A program made the position numbers and the translations under genes. Positions 1-10,013 of a stretch of 64,000 nucleotides of DNA are shown here, in pieces. This stretch comes from Staphylococcus schweitzeri (GTDB taxonomy: Bacteria; Bacillota; Bacilli; Staphylococcales; Staphylococcaceae). The notes beneath the pieces are model-generated. The model had not been told where the DNA came from and made no database searches. It saw only the letters and a list, made by a program, of their open reading frames with translations. Location of the stretch: contig NZ_PPQS01000039.1 of assembly GCF_002902405.1 (NCBI RefSeq), positions 74,218 to 138,217 on the forward strand, written 5' to 3'. The stretch's first letter is position 1. Each line of letters opens with the position of its first letter.

Positions 1-786
1 AATTTCGTCTGTCTTTCGAATTGTTTTACGTGCTTTATCTAAGTTATATAGCAACTTTCTTTTTTGGAAAATAGGTGTTTCTGGACTATTTAAATACTTA
101 GGCTCTTGTCCAGTATAAGTTCTGCCTGAATATCCAACAATTCTTCCTTGTGCATTCTTCAACGGGAACATTATTCGGTTTCTAAACCTATCATAATAAC
201 TAAAATTCTCTTCATTACGAGATAGCAAACCTGCTTCATATGCCAATTCAATGTCATATCCCTTTTTTTGAAGGAAATCATGACAAAAATGTGAGCTATC
301 AGGTGCAAAACCAATACCCCGCTCTTTTATGAGCGCATCAGTAAATCCTCGTTCTTGTAAATATGCTAAAGCTTGCTCGCCTTCTACTGTTTTCGTTAAT
401 GCGTAATAATAAAATTCTTGAATCAATTCATGCATTTCTATCATTTGTAAATCTTCAGAAGCAATTTGTATGTTGGAGTTAGTTTGAGTCGTCTCTATGT
501 CAACTGATACGTTAACTCTATCCCCTAACTCTTTAACCGCTTCAACAAATGATATATCTTTTATTTCTTGAGTAAATTGAAAAACATTGCCACCTTTTTT
601 ACAACCAAAGCAATGACATATTTGTTTATCTTCGGATACTGTAAATGAGGGCGTCTTTTCATCATGAAAAGGACACAAACCTATATAATTGCGTCCTCTC
701 TTTTCTAATTTTACATATTCACTTACTAAGTCTAAAATGTCAGTTTTATCTTTTATTTCATTAATGATCGATTGATCTATTCGCAA
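1..786 (-). CDS. dnaG: DNA primase DnaG, N-terminal part (gene runs off the left edge)
   Basis: DNA primase makes RNA primers for lagging-strand synthesis at the fork together with the replicative helicase. About 262 N-terminal residues are present. They start with [20 protein letters not shown] and contain the CHC2 zinc-finger residues CPFH and CHCFGC near residues 38-62, followed by the start of the catalytic core ([23 protein letters not shown]). The catalytic Toprim centre and helicase-binding domain lie outside the window. The start is a TTG at 786, chosen because AGGTGAT sits just upstream and the residues before it do not fit the family. In related genomes rpoD follows downstream. Confidence 0.96.
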   Translation of the reverse strand, partial: MRIDQSIINEIKDKTDILDLVSEYVKLEKRGRNYIGLCPFHDEKTPSFTVSEDKQICHCFGCKKGGNVFQFTQEIKDISFVEAVKELGDRVNVSVDIETTQTNSNIQIASEDLQMIEMHELIQEFYYYALTKTVEGEQALAYLQERGFTDALIKERGIGFAPDSSHFCHDFLQKKGYDIELAYEAGLLSRNEENFSYYDRFRNRIMFPLKNAQGRIVGYSGRTYTGQEPKYLNSPETPIFQKRKLLYNLDKARKTIRKTDEI

Positions 787-846
787 ATTGAATCACCTAT
801 TAAGCATTAGTTATACTATTATACCTAATTTACGCAAAAAATGAAA

Positions 847-1665
847 TCATTTCGATTTATTTTGTTCAATATAATGAATAATGTCATTTGCTGTTTCTTC
901 AATTGCTTTTTGTGAAACGTCTATAACTGGGCACCCGATTTCATTTACAATTTCTTCGAAGTAATCCAACTCTTCTTGTATACGTGCTTCAGTCGCATAC
1001 CTAGCAGTATCACCTAACCCTAATTGTTTTAAACGTTCTTTTCGAATTCTATTTAATTTTTCTTCACTAATTTTTAGAGCAATACACTTTTTCGGATCAA
1101 TATCATACAATCCATCGGGTGGTGTTACTTCGGGAACGATTGGAACATTCATTACTTTGTAACTTTTATGTGCTAAATATTGAGATAATGGTGTCTTCGA
1201 TGTTCTAGAAATACCAAGTAATACAATATCTGCTTTTGGTAAACCTTTAGGATCTTTACCATCATCATATTTAACTGCAAATTCTATAGCATCTATTTTC
1301 TTAAAGTATGCATCATCTAATCGATGAACAATACCAGGTTCATTATATGGTTCTTCCTCAACTGACTCTGATAATAAATCCATTAGTGGACCCATGATAT
1401 CAACAGATTTCAATTGATATTCTGCCACTTTATCACTCATATATTGTTTCATTTCTGGTTTGATAAGCGTGTATACAATAATGGCATTCGTGTCTCTAGC
1501 AACTTGAATCACTTCATCAACATCTTCAAATGATTCTATATAAGGATACCTTAATAATTCATTTTTACATTGTTTAGGGTTAAACTGTGAAATGCCGGCT
1601 CTTGCAACTAATTCTGCTGTTTCTCCAATAGAGTCAGAGGCTACTATAATTTTAATATTTTCCAA
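847..1665 (-). CDS. yqfL: PPDK regulatory protein-type kinase/pyrophosphorylase (YqfL family)
   Basis: 272 residues, full length for the DUF299 family, which regulates pyruvate phosphate dikinase or PEP synthase by ADP-dependent phosphorylation and phosphate-dependent dephosphorylation. The P-loop-like [15 protein letters not shown] lies near residues 151-165 and the N-terminal [13 protein letters not shown] is typical. TTG start with GGTGAG upstream. It lies 10 bp after ccpN, the same pairing as in Bacillus subtilis, where the two control gluconeogenesis genes. No PPDK gene lies in the window, so the target is inferred from the family only. Confidence 0.9.
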   Translation of the reverse strand: MENIKIIVASDSIGETAELVARAGISQFNPKQCKNELLRYPYIESFEDVDEVIQVARDTNAIIVYTLIKPEMKQYMSDKVAEYQLKSVDIMGPLMDLLSESVEEEPYNEPGIVHRLDDAYFKKIDAIEFAVKYDDGKDPKGLPKADIVLLGISRTSKTPLSQYLAHKSYKVMNVPIVPEVTPPDGLYDIDPKKCIALKISEEKLNRIRKERLKQLGLGDTARYATEARIQEELDYFEEIVNEIGCPVIDVSQKAIEETANDIIHYIEQNKSK

Positions 1666-1675
1666 AATTTCTCAC

Positions 1676-2299
1676 CTATTCTTTATATAATGCTACTAAT
1701 AATTTAGCTATTGTTGTTTTTGAAATTCTTCCAATGACTTCAAATTTATGATTGTCCTTTTTTCTAACAATCGGGATAGAATCTATCTCTTTTTCAATCA
1801 TTTGGTCAGCGGCATATATGACTAATTCACTTTCTTCCAAATAAGTTACATTTGGCATACGAGTCATATTAACACTGATTGGTACTGTATGAATATCTGC
1901 ACCTATCATTGATGCTCTTAATAAATCTTTTCTAGAACAAACGCCAACAAAATCATTTTCTTCATTAATAATAAATAATGTACTAACATCTTCTAAAAAA
2001 ATTGTGCAAATAGCATCATATACTGTTGTATTCTCTCTAAGAACAACTGGTTGAGACATATAGTCTTTAACTTCGTATTGTCTTAACTTATCATTAAAAA
2101 ATTTGTCTTTGGATTTGCCTGAATAATAATATCCAACTCGGGGACGCGCTTCTAAAAAACCTGACATTGTTAGTATGGCTAAATCTGGTCTAAGTGTTGC
2201 TCTTGTTAAATTTAACTTGTCTGCTATTTGTTCGCCAGTAATAGGTCCTTTAGTTTTAACAATTTCGATAATTCGTTCTTGTCTTTGACTGAGTTCTAT
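1676..2299 (-). CDS. ccpN: CcpN-type catabolite repressor (wHTH + CBS pair), apparent ATA start
   Basis: 207-residue DNA-binding regulator: a winged helix-turn-helix in residues 1-60 (QRQERIIEIV, GPITGEQIADKLNL, TRATLRPDLAILT) and two CBS domains in about 75-200. In Bacillus CcpN represses gluconeogenic genes in response to the ATP/ADP state. The first ATG (2167) would delete the whole DNA-binding domain, although the reading frame stays open and family-like up to ATAGAACTC at 2299. An in-frame TGA lies three codons upstream of that ATA, and there is no ATG, GTG or TTG between them. The sequence AAAGGGGTG sits 7 nt before the ATA. I therefore place the start at the ATA codon. Followed by the PPDK-regulator gene. 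Confidence 0.85.
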   Translation of the reverse strand: MELSQRQERIIEIVKTKGPITGEQIADKLNLTRATLRPDLAILTMSGFLEARPRVGYYYSGKSKDKFFNDKLRQYEVKDYMSQPVVLRENTTVYDAICTIFLEDVSTLFIINEENDFVGVCSRKDLLRASMIGADIHTVPISVNMTRMPNVTYLEESELVIYAADQMIEKEIDSIPIVRKKDNHKFEVIGRISKTTIAKLLVALYKE

Positions 2300-2373
2300 A
2301 GGTCTTCACCCCTTTTTTATTCATATATTATTATACCTATATTTCTTTGATGTCACAAACACATTAATTTTAC

Positions 2374-2402
2374 TTGCCTTTAAATAATCTATCAATTAGA
2401 AT
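2374..2402 (+). promoter_or_regulatory. Sigma-A promoter of glyS
   Basis: TTGCCT at 2374-2379 and TAGAAT at 2397-2402 with a 17-bp spacer. Transcription would begin just before the T-box leader. Confidence 0.6.
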
Positions 2403-2407
2403 AAACG

Positions 2408-2613
2408 TACAGCGAGTTAAGGATAGTGTAAGCTTAACACTGAAATTTGGCGCAATAATCATTTTAAATTCAAAGCGAGTGACTACACTAATTTGGGTGG
2501 AACCGCGGGTTAACTACGTAAATTATTTTGTATTTAATACAATTTAAAATATTAACTCGTCCCATGGAAGTAAAGCGTAAATTTTACGCTGTTATTTTCC
2601 ATGGGGCGTTTTC
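2408..2613 (+). promoter_or_regulatory. T-box riboswitch of glyS
   Basis: A tRNA-sensing leader upstream of glyS. The T-box core GGGTGGAACCGCGGG is at 2495-2509, complementary to the tRNA acceptor end. A strong terminator hairpin (CCCATGGAA ... TTCCATGGG then TTTTC) covers about 2559-2613, and an AT-rich insert of about 50 nt separates the two. A GGC in TTTGGCGC near 2450 could be the glycine specifier codon. Uncharged tRNA-Gly would stabilise the antiterminator and turn glyS on. The insert between T-box and terminator fits the extra stem described for staphylococcal glyS leaders. Confidence 0.9.
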
Positions 2614-2633
2614 ATGTATGAGGAGAGGTAATT

Positions 2634-4025
2634 ATGGCAAAAGATATGGATACAATCGTTTCATTAGCAAAACACAGAGGTTTTGTGTTCCCTGGTAGTG
2701 ATATTTACGGTGGTTTATCAAACACTTGGGATTACGGTCCACTAGGTGTTGAATTAAAAAACAATGTAAAAAAAGCATGGTGGCAAAAATTTATCACTCA
2801 ATCACCTTTTAACGTTGGTATCGATGCTGCAATTTTAATGAATCCAAAAGTATGGGAAGCATCTGGTCACTTAAACAACTTTAACGACCCTATGATTGAT
2901 AATAAAGACAGTAAAATTCGTTATCGTGCAGATAAATTAATTGAAGATTACATGCAAGATGTTAAAGGCGATGAAAACTTTATTGCAGATGGTTTAAGCT
3001 TTGAACAAATGAAAAAGATTATTGATGATGAAGGTATTGTTTGTCCTGTAAGTAAAACTGCTAACTGGACTGAAATTCGTCAATTCAATTTAATGTTTAA
3101 AACATTTCAAGGTGTTACTGAAGACTCTACAAATGAAATTTTCTTACGTCCTGAAACAGCACAAGGTATTTTTGTAAACTATAAAAACGTGCAACGTTCA
3201 ATGCGTAAAAAATTACCGTTTGGTATCGGTCAAATTGGTAAATCATTCCGTAATGAAATCACTCCAGGTAACTTCATTTTTAGAACTAGAGAATTCGAAC
3301 AAATGGAACTTGAATTCTTCTGTAAACCTGGAGAAGAAATTGAATGGCAAAATTACTGGAAAACATTTGCAAGCGAATGGTTAACTAGCCTCAATATGAG
3401 CACTGAAAATATGCGTTTACGTGATCATGACGAAGATGAACTTTCACATTATTCAAATGCTACAACTGATATTGAATATAAATTCCCATTCGGTTGGGGC
3501 GAACTATGGGGTATTGCTAGTCGTACTGACTTCGACTTACGTAAACATGCCGAACACTCTGGTGAAGATTTCAGATATCATGATCCTGAAACAAATGAAA
3601 AGTATATTCCTTATTGTATCGAACCATCTCTTGGTGCAGATCGTGTTACTTTAGCATTCTTATGTGATGCATATGATGAAGAAGGCGTTGAAGGTAGTAA
3701 AGATGCTCGTACAGTTCTACACTTCCACCCTGCATTAGCACCATATAAAGCAGCTATTTTACCATTAAGTAAAAAATTATCTGGTGAAGCGATTAAAATT
3801 TTCGAACAATTAAGTTCTAAATTCTCAATTGACTTCGATGAATCACAATCAATCGGTAAAAGATACCGTCGTCAAGATGAAATTGGTACACCTTATTGTG
3901 TAACATTTGACTTTGATTCATTAGAAGATAACCAAGTTACAGTACGTGACAGAGACTCTATGGAACAAGTTCGTATGCCAATCTCAGAGTTAGAAGCATT
4001 CTTAACAGAGAAAACTAAATTCTAA
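2634..4025 (+). CDS. glyS: Glycyl-tRNA synthetase (dimeric type)
   Basis: 463-residue class II synthetase that charges tRNA-Gly in the cytoplasm. It is the single-chain homodimeric form rather than the alpha/beta tetramer. Visible: N-terminal [14 protein letters not shown], motif 2 region [19 protein letters not shown] near residues 203-221, [10 protein letters not shown] motif 3 near 335-344, and an anticodon-binding C-terminus ([15 protein letters not shown]). ATG start after GAGGAGAGG. It stands alone on the plus strand, with a T-box before and its own terminator after, so it is controlled by glycine supply. Confidence 0.98.
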   Translation: MAKDMDTIVSLAKHRGFVFPGSDIYGGLSNTWDYGPLGVELKNNVKKAWWQKFITQSPFNVGIDAAILMNPKVWEASGHLNNFNDPMIDNKDSKIRYRADKLIEDYMQDVKGDENFIADGLSFEQMKKIIDDEGIVCPVSKTANWTEIRQFNLMFKTFQGVTEDSTNEIFLRPETAQGIFVNYKNVQRSMRKKLPFGIGQIGKSFRNEITPGNFIFRTREFEQMELEFFCKPGEEIEWQNYWKTFASEWLTSLNMSTENMRLRDHDEDELSHYSNATTDIEYKFPFGWGELWGIASRTDFDLRKHAEHSGEDFRYHDPETNEKYIPYCIEPSLGADRVTLAFLCDAYDEEGVEGSKDARTVLHFHPALAPYKAAILPLSKKLSGEAIKIFEQLSSKFSIDFDESQSIGKRYRRQDEIGTPYCVTFDFDSLEDNQVTVRDRDSMEQVRMPISELEAFLTEKTKF

Positions 4026-4044
4026 TAAGTAAATAAATAATAAG

Positions 4045-4080
4045 ATGAAGCTGTGTTCAAATTGGATTCAGCTTCATTTT
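4045..4080 (+). terminator. Rho-independent terminator of glyS
   Basis: Stem ATGAAGCTG / CAGCTTCAT followed by TTTTTAT, 20 bp after the glyS stop. Confidence 0.8.
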
Positions 4081-4095
4081 TATATTTTCATATTT

Positions 4096-4146
4096 AAAAA
4101 GGTATTTAAACAAACACAGCTTACGTGTCTACTTAAATACCTTTTA
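4096..4146 (-). terminator. Terminator of the phoH–recO operon
   Basis: On the minus strand AAAGGTATTTAA pairs with TTAAATACCTTT and is followed by a short T run; it lies just past the recO stop and also works as an inverted repeat in the other direction. Confidence 0.7.
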
Positions 4147-4155
4147 CATTTTTAA

Positions 4156-4908
4156 TTATTGTTCTAATCTTTTTAATTGGTTAATTAATTTCTGACTTTT
4201 AAAAAACAGACCAGCATATTCTCGATAAAGCATTAATATTAAGTCTGACATTTCGTCTATAATATCTTGATGTATATTTAATGCATTCATTTTATCTATT
4301 GGTAGTTTTTGCAATACATCTAAAAGATATAACGTTTTATTCGATAAAATAACAGCATGCGGATCTTTGAAAGCTTCTTGCTTAGAAATAGCACCATCAA
4401 ATTTAAAACTATAACCAACTAAATCAGCTTGTGTTAAATTACCACTTACAACACAATGGTCAAAAGATGCTGTGAATCCAAAACGATTCATACATTTTAA
4501 CATTACAATTACGGACATTAACTGAGCAGATGTACCTTCGTCTATTTTAGAAAGTACAAATTGTAGTAATTGATAATTATATGGTGCTATGTCGCCTTCA
4601 TCCATAGATCGATCAATTGTTTCAGCTGCTAAAGATGCATAACTACTCACATAAAGGTCCATTTGTAATTTATAATGCTGACTAATTACATCAACAGAAT
4701 TCAATGTTCCCATACCTCGCCATTGATTATAAATAAATAAACCATATACAAACATTTGTGTTTGAGCTTGTAAACCAGTTTTGACCTTTTTAGCTCGTCT
4801 TGCCATTAGTGGTACTTTAGCCCCATGTTCATTTAAAATCGTTATGATTTTATCAGATTCTCCATAATCGACTGCTTTGATAATAATCCCTTTTTGGCGC
4901 ATTAACAA
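4156..4908 (-). CDS. recO: DNA repair protein RecO
   Basis: 250 residues, normal length. RecO loads RecA on SSB-coated single strands with RecR (RecFOR pathway). The N-terminal OB-fold is recognisable ([29 protein letters not shown]), followed by the helical C-terminal domain. The four-cysteine zinc site of some RecO proteins is absent; only scattered cysteines are seen. TTG start at 4908, preceded by GTGGTGA; an ATG two codons in is an alternative. Last gene of the phoH–ybeY–dgkA–cdd–era–recO operon. Confidence 0.95.
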   Translation of the reverse strand: MLMRQKGIIIKAVDYGESDKIITILNEHGAKVPLMARRAKKVKTGLQAQTQMFVYGLFIYNQWRGMGTLNSVDVISQHYKLQMDLYVSSYASLAAETIDRSMDEGDIAPYNYQLLQFVLSKIDEGTSAQLMSVIVMLKCMNRFGFTASFDHCVVSGNLTQADLVGYSFKFDGAISKQEAFKDPHAVILSNKTLYLLDVLQKLPIDKMNALNIHQDIIDEMSDLILMLYREYAGLFFKSQKLINQLKRLEQ

Positions 4909-4929
4909 TTATCTTCACCACTTTTAAGA

Positions 4930-5829
4930 TTAATCTTGATCTTCAACATATCCAATTTGACGTATAAAATTCACTTTATTTCGCCAATCTCTTTGGACTT
5001 TTACCCAAAGCTCTAAATATACTTTTGAACCAAGTAGCATTTCAATATCACGTCTTGCTCGTTTTCCAACTTCTTTTAACTTTTTACCGCCTTTACCAAT
5101 GACTATACCTTTTTGAGAATCTCTTTCAACATAAATTGTCGCTTCGATATGTACGCGGTCTTCACTCTCTTTAACCATTCGATCTACATTTACACCAATT
5201 GCATGAGGTATTTCTTCACTTGTTAAATGCAGTATTTTTTCACGAATAATTTCACCTACAACAAATTGCTCTGGATGGTCTGAAATTTGATCATCAGGAT
5301 AATATTTTGGACCTTCTGGTAAATACGTTTTCAATACATCGATAAAATGATCTACATTTAAACCTTCCAATGCAGAAATAGGTACAATTTCTGTAAAATT
5401 CATATATGTTTGATATTGTTCAATTTTAGGCATAAGCTCATCTGGATGTACTAAATCAATTTTATTTAATACTAAAAATACCGGTGTCTTAACATTTTTC
5501 AACATTTCCATAATGTACTCATCGCCACGCCCAATATCTTCATTAGCATTAACCATAAACATAATGGCATCTATTTCAGATAAAGTATTTTTAGCAACTT
5601 TCATCATATAATCACCTAATTTATGTTTAGGCTTATGAATTCCCGGTGTATCTATGAAAATAATTTGAGCATCATCTCTTGTCATTACACCTTGAATTTT
5701 ATTTCTTGTTGTCTGTGCTTTATCAGACATAATTGCAATTTTATGTCCAATTACTCTATTCATAAATGTAGATTTCCCTACATTTGGTCTACCTATAATT
5801 GAAACAAATCCTGATTTATGTTCTGTCAT
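4930..5829 (-). CDS. era: GTPase Era
   Basis: 299-residue Ras-like GTPase with a KH domain that binds 16S rRNA and is needed for 30S subunit maturation. G1 GRPNVGKST near residues 12-20, switch TTRNK, G3 DTPG near 60, G4 NKID near 121, SAL G5, then the KH motif [17 protein letters not shown] near 240-256. ATG follows AGGATTT. Sits between cdd and recO, as in most Firmicutes. The rRNA-processing YbeY is encoded in the same operon, so the two ribosome factors are co-expressed. Confidence 0.97.
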   Translation of the reverse strand: MTEHKSGFVSIIGRPNVGKSTFMNRVIGHKIAIMSDKAQTTRNKIQGVMTRDDAQIIFIDTPGIHKPKHKLGDYMMKVAKNTLSEIDAIMFMVNANEDIGRGDEYIMEMLKNVKTPVFLVLNKIDLVHPDELMPKIEQYQTYMNFTEIVPISALEGLNVDHFIDVLKTYLPEGPKYYPDDQISDHPEQFVVGEIIREKILHLTSEEIPHAIGVNVDRMVKESEDRVHIEATIYVERDSQKGIVIGKGGKKLKEVGKRARRDIEMLLGSKVYLELWVKVQRDWRNKVNFIRQIGYVEDQD

Positions 5830-6234
5830 TTATTTTAAATCCTTTCCTGAAAATCCAAATGGGAGTAATTCTGCGACTGTCATCATTACCATGTCACCTT
5901 TATGATTTGTCATATATACCGGCATATCATCATCGCATAATTCTTTTAACACTTGACGGCATGCACCACATGGTGATGAAGGTTTATCAGCATCTACAGT
6001 CACTGTGATTGATTCAAAATCTCCTGGTCGATACCCTTGTGAAATAGCCGATACTAAACTTGCTCTTTCTGCACAAATTGATAATGGATATGATGCATTT
6101 TCTACATTTGTGCCATAAAACGTTCTACCATCTTTCGCTTTTAAATAAGCCCCTACTTTAAAATTGCTATATGGCGAATATGATTCTTGTTGTGCTTTTC
6201 TAACTTCTTGAAAATAATGAGGTTGATAACTCAT
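5830..6234 (-). CDS. cdd: Cytidine deaminase
   Basis: 134-residue zinc hydrolase converting cytidine and deoxycytidine to uridine and deoxyuridine in pyrimidine salvage. The catalytic CAERASL (zinc Cys and general-base Glu, near residues 53-59) and PCGACRQV (two zinc Cys, near 88-95) are both present, the pattern of the small tetrameric form. Its stop abuts the era start, indicating translational coupling. Confidence 0.97.
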   Translation of the reverse strand: MSYQPHYFQEVRKAQQESYSPYSNFKVGAYLKAKDGRTFYGTNVENASYPLSICAERASLVSAISQGYRPGDFESITVTVDADKPSSPCGACRQVLKELCDDDMPVYMTNHKGDMVMMTVAELLPFGFSGKDLK

Positions 6235-6244
6235 ATATGCCTCC

Positions 6245-6589
6245 CTAAAATAACGCTATAAAATGTGGTACAAATACAATTAGGCCAATGATTACTGCTA
6301 AAATCGAAACTATAAGAACACTAAATGCTGCTATATCTTTAGCATATTTTGCAAGTTCATGATATTCAACTGTCACTAAATCAACAACATATTCAATTGC
6401 TGTATTTAATGCTTCTACAGTTAAAACTAATGTAATGGCGATAAGTATAAATAGCCACTCAATTTGATTAATATTAAAAACGAAACCAAAAACTATTACA
6501 ACAATCATAGCAAACACATGTAATAAAAATTTATAGTCTTTTTGAATTAAGATTTTTAGTCCATCAAGTGCATATCTGAACCTTTTCAT
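6245..6589 (-). CDS. dgkA: Diacylglycerol/undecaprenol kinase DgkA
   Basis: 114-residue membrane protein with three predicted helices (about residues 20-50, 50-70 and 90-112). It has the family signature EALNTAIEYVVDLVT, with catalytic Glu and Asp, near residues 60-74. Gram-positive members phosphorylate undecaprenol, recycling the cell-wall lipid carrier. It begins a few bases after the ybeY stop, and no strong Shine-Dalgarno is visible, so translation is probably coupled to ybeY. Confidence 0.93.
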   Translation of the reverse strand: MKRFRYALDGLKILIQKDYKFLLHVFAMIVVIVFGFVFNINQIEWLFILIAITLVLTVEALNTAIEYVVDLVTVEYHELAKYAKDIAAFSVLIVSILAVIIGLIVFVPHFIALF

Positions 6590-6591
6590 AG

Positions 6592-7059
6592 CTAGTCTCG
6601 CGTAAGGCCATATGCATTTAATATTGCATCCTGTCGACCAAACATTTCTTTTTCATCTGCATCTGTCATATGATCATAACCTAATAGGTGTAAAAATCCG
6701 TGTAGTGCTAAAAATCCTAACTCTCGTTCAAATGTATGTCCATAATTATCTGCTTGTTCTTGAGCAACATCCGTGCAAATAATAATATCTCCAAGCACAC
6801 GTGGAATATCTAAATCACTAAAATCAATTTCTGGCTCATCTTCTTCTAAAGCAAATGAAATAACATCTGTAACTTTATCCTTGTCACGATAAGTCCGATT
6901 AATTTCTTGAATTTCCTTTTTATCAACAAATGTCACAGACAGCTCAGCATCATCTTCAATATGTTCTTCATTTTTAGCAAATTCAAGTAAATCCTTAATT
7001 TGTCTATACCAATCATCTTTAACTAATCCAGTATGATCGCTAAAATCTATCGTAAACAT
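6592..7059 (-). CDS. ybeY: Endoribonuclease YbeY
   Basis: 155-residue metalloenzyme in 16S rRNA 3'-end maturation and ribosome quality control. The zinc signature [11 protein letters not shown] is near residues 120-130, and DVISFAL upstream is typical. ATG after GGAGAGAA, directly joined to the phoH stop. The phoH–ybeY pairing is widespread. Confidence 0.96.
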   Translation of the reverse strand: MFTIDFSDHTGLVKDDWYRQIKDLLEFAKNEEHIEDDAELSVTFVDKKEIQEINRTYRDKDKVTDVISFALEEDEPEIDFSDLDIPRVLGDIIICTDVAQEQADNYGHTFERELGFLALHGFLHLLGYDHMTDADEKEMFGRQDAILNAYGLTRD

Positions 7060-8007
7060 TTAATTCTCTCCTTCATATTGTTCAATGATTTTACTTACTA
7101 ATGGATGTCTAACAACATCACTTTGATCTAGCTTTAAGATACTAATCCCCTTTACATTGCGTAATCTGTTAACTGCTTCTTTCAGACCACTTTTAACACC
7201 TTTGGGCAAGTCAATTTGAGTTTGGTCCCCGGTTACAACCATTTTAGAACCAAATCCTAATCTTGTTAAAAACATTTTCATCTGTGCATGTGTCGTATTC
7301 TGAGCTTCATCAAGTATTACGAAAGCATCCTCTAAAGTTCGACCACGCATATATGCAAGTGGTGCAATTTCAATAATCCCTCTTTCAATGAAACGTTCTG
7401 TTTGTTCTCGACCTAGAACAGTATATAACCCATCATATAATGGTCTTAAGTAAGGGTCTACTTTTTCTTTTAAATCACCTGGCAAGAAACCAAGGGACTC
7501 TCCAGCTTCAACAGCAGGTCTAGTTAACACGATACGTTTTACAGAACCTTTACGAAGTTGTTTGGCTGCGTATACTACAGCTAAAAAAGTCTTGCCTGTG
7601 CCTGCAGGACCAATGCCAAAAACTAAATCATTATTCTTCATAGCATTAACATATAACCGTTGCCCCATTGTCTTTGCTCGAATCGTTTTACTAAAAGCAT
7701 CTTTTGTTATTTCTTCATCATATAAATCTAATAAATGATGTATTGTATTATTTTGGGCCATTTTTATAGCCGCTTCAACGTCTTTAATTGTTATATTATT
7801 ACCTAACTCAATAACTTTTAGCAAATTGATTAATACAGATTCAGCTTTTTCAACATTTTCAATATTTGTACCTTTAACGGCTACTTCTTGTCCTCTTGCA
7901 TGGATGACAACATCGAAACTCTCTTCAATTGCTTTTAAATGTTCATCATTATTACCTATCAAAGCTTGAGATTGGTTCATATCGTCTATTTGTATAATTC
8001 CAGGCAT
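7060..8007 (-). CDS. phoH: PhoH-like ATPase
   Basis: 315-residue PhoH-family P-loop ATPase. An N-terminal KH-like segment (about 15-90) is followed by the ATPase domain with Walker A GPAGTGKTFLAV near 132-143 and Walker B FVILDEAQN near 231-239. The family is linked to RNA metabolism; exact role unknown. ATG at 8007 preceded by AAAGGAG is preferred over an upstream in-frame ATG that overlaps the ribosome-binding site. First gene of the operon ending in recO; a TATAAT at about 8060 may belong to its promoter. Confidence 0.94.
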   Translation of the reverse strand: MPGIIQIDDMNQSQALIGNNDEHLKAIEESFDVVIHARGQEVAVKGTNIENVEKAESVLINLLKVIELGNNITIKDVEAAIKMAQNNTIHHLLDLYDEEITKDAFSKTIRAKTMGQRLYVNAMKNNDLVFGIGPAGTGKTFLAVVYAAKQLRKGSVKRIVLTRPAVEAGESLGFLPGDLKEKVDPYLRPLYDGLYTVLGREQTERFIERGIIEIAPLAYMRGRTLEDAFVILDEAQNTTHAQMKMFLTRLGFGSKMVVTGDQTQIDLPKGVKSGLKEAVNRLRNVKGISILKLDQSDVVRHPLVSKIIEQYEGEN

Positions 8008-8244
8008 ACACGCGCTCCTTTTCATATTTCATTAATATTCATTCTTAGATGCTTTAATATCTACTTAATTATATCATGCTATTCATTGATTTAAACATCT
8101 TTGCATCGACTTACTTATATTTCTTTATTAGAAGCGACCTTAATTTGACTTTTAAATTAGTTTCGATAGTATTTGTGGTTAAATGGAATCGAACTAAGAT
8201 TATGTGACTTTTAACATTATGCAATATACGTAATTTGACGTACT

Positions 8245-8282
8245 AAAAAAACAAGCAACTATCATTACGACAGTGCTTGTTT
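8245..8282 (-). terminator. Terminator of the nfeD-like–floA operon
   Basis: AAACAAGCA ... TGCTTGTTT followed by TTTT on the minus strand, 10 bp after the stop of the coiled-coil gene. Confidence 0.8.
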
Positions 8283-8291
8283 CATTTAATA

Positions 8292-8990
8292 TTATAACTG
8301 TTTGGGTTTAGCTAAAATTTCTGACCATATCATGCCATTGATAACTTCATCGTTATCAAATTGGAAAGCTGATTTAGTCATACCTTTTTCAACATTTTGA
8401 GAATTAAGTAATTGTTTTAATTTCAAACGTTTTGTACGCTCTGATAAATATTTATCTTCAATAATATCACGAGCACGTTTTTCCATTTTAGCAATTTGCT
8501 TTTCTTTTTCTTTGTCTATATCGCTACGAATCGTTTTAATATCATCTCTAAGTGATTTTTCTAATTGACGTCTAATTTCGTCAGAATTATCTTGTCTAGA
8601 AGGGCGTTGTTTCTGTTCCACCGGTTCTGTTCTAGGCACTGTTATTGGTTTTTCTTTCATTGGTTTTGATTCTGGTTGCTTTTTAGGTGCCATAGGTTCT
8701 ACAGTCGGTTTCGATTTAGGCTCTTCTTTTGGAAGTTCATCGAATAAAGGTGGTAACGTATCATCATATTTTCTTTTCGATGATTTCTTTTCTTCTTCAT
8801 TTAATTCTTCACTTATTTCTTTAAACGTTCGTTCAATTTCTTCAAAAAAGCCACCTTTTTTTGGTTCATTATCGGTAGATGTTTTTTGAGGTGGCTTTTG
8901 ATTTTGTCTATCTTTATGACTATTTTCGCGCATAGTGGTAATGATAGAAATGATCACTGATATGACAAAAATTAGAATACCGACACTCAT
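8292..8990 (-). CDS. Membrane-anchored charged protein of unknown function
   Basis: 232 residues. One N-terminal hydrophobic segment (about residues 3-19) is followed by a highly charged, proline/lysine/glutamate-rich stretch (25-140) and a coiled-coil-like basic/acidic helix (150-210). No enzymatic motif is visible. It follows floA by 16 bp in the same operon, so a role at flotillin membrane microdomains is a reasonable guess, not a demonstrated one. ATG after AGGTGATT. Confidence 0.8.
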   Translation of the reverse strand: MSVGILIFVISVIISIITTMRENSHKDRQNQKPPQKTSTDNEPKKGGFFEEIERTFKEISEELNEEEKKSSKRKYDDTLPPLFDELPKEEPKSKPTVEPMAPKKQPESKPMKEKPITVPRTEPVEQKQRPSRQDNSDEIRRQLEKSLRDDIKTIRSDIDKEKEKQIAKMEKRARDIIEDKYLSERTKRLKLKQLLNSQNVEKGMTKSAFQFDNDEVINGMIWSEILAKPKQL

Positions 8991-9006
8991 TTAATCACCT
9001 CTCGAC

Positions 9007-9996
9007 TTAATGTTCAGGCGACTCATCATCACTTTGATCAGTTCGTTTATTTATTGCATTTCTCATACCTGTATCAGCTTCAATATTTTTCAAATTGTAA
9101 TAATCTTTAACACTGATATTACCTGAGCGTAATGCTTCAGCCATAGCTAGTGGTACTTCGGATTCTGCTTCAACTACTTTCGCATGCATTTCTTGAACAC
9201 GGGCTTTCATTTCTTGCTCAGTTGCAACGGCCATTGCTCTACGTTCTTCGGCTTTCGCTTGTGCAATATTTTTATCTGCTAATGCTTGTTCAGTTTGTAA
9301 ATCTGCACCAATATTTTTACTAATATCAACATCAGCAATATCAATTGATAAAATTTCAAATGCAGTACCTGAATCTAAACCTTTGCTTAAAACTGTTTTA
9401 GAAATATTATCTGGGTTTTCAAGTACTTCTGTATGATGCTTACTAGAACCGATAGTTGAAACTATACCTTCACCAACACGAGCGATAATCGTTTCTTCAC
9501 CAGCACCACCAACAAGTCGAGCAATATTTGCTCTAACTGTAATACGGGCTTTAGCTTTAACTTCAATACCATTCATAGCAACACCTGCAATAAATGGTGT
9601 TTCAATAACTTTAGGATTAACCGACATTTGAACCGCTTCTAATACGTCACGTCCTGCAAGATCAATTGCAGCTGCGCGCTCGAAAGGAAGATCAATGTCA
9701 GCTCGTTGTGCAGCAATATTAGCGTCGACAACTCTATCAACATTTCCTCCTGCTAGATAATGCGATTCTAATTGGTTTGTTGTTAATGCAAGTCCTGCTT
9801 TATGCGCTTTAATTAATGGCGCTATAACTTTTCTTGGAGATACACGACGTAAACGCATACCAACCAATGTTCCTATACCAACATGAACGCCAGCTGCTAA
9901 CGCTGAAATCCATAAGCCTATCGGTACAAATGAGAATAAAATAAGTAATGCAACTACTATAATAACTGCTATTACGATGAAACTTAAACTAAACAT
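9007..9996 (-). CDS. floA: Flotillin-like protein FloA
   Basis: 329-residue SPFH/flotillin scaffold of functional membrane microdomains. A hydrophobic hairpin at residues 2-45 is followed by the PHB domain ([43 protein letters not shown]). A long Ala/Glu-rich coiled coil with EA repeats covers 230-290. Such proteins organise membrane protein complexes. ATG after AAAAGGAGCGA. Preceded by an NfeD-like gene, the classical flotillin partner. Confidence 0.96.
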   Translation of the reverse strand: MFSLSFIVIAVIIVVALLILFSFVPIGLWISALAAGVHVGIGTLVGMRLRRVSPRKVIAPLIKAHKAGLALTTNQLESHYLAGGNVDRVVDANIAAQRADIDLPFERAAAIDLAGRDVLEAVQMSVNPKVIETPFIAGVAMNGIEVKAKARITVRANIARLVGGAGEETIIARVGEGIVSTIGSSKHHTEVLENPDNISKTVLSKGLDSGTAFEILSIDIADVDISKNIGADLQTEQALADKNIAQAKAEERRAMAVATEQEMKARVQEMHAKVVEAESEVPLAMAEALRSGNISVKDYYNLKNIEADTGMRNAINKRTDQSDDESPEH

Positions 9997-10013
9997 GGTA
10001 TCGCTCCTTTTAA

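Noticed and set aside
1676-2167. Shorter CcpN starting at the ATG at 2167
   Set aside because: It would remove the whole DNA-binding domain, whose coding sequence is intact upstream and in frame.
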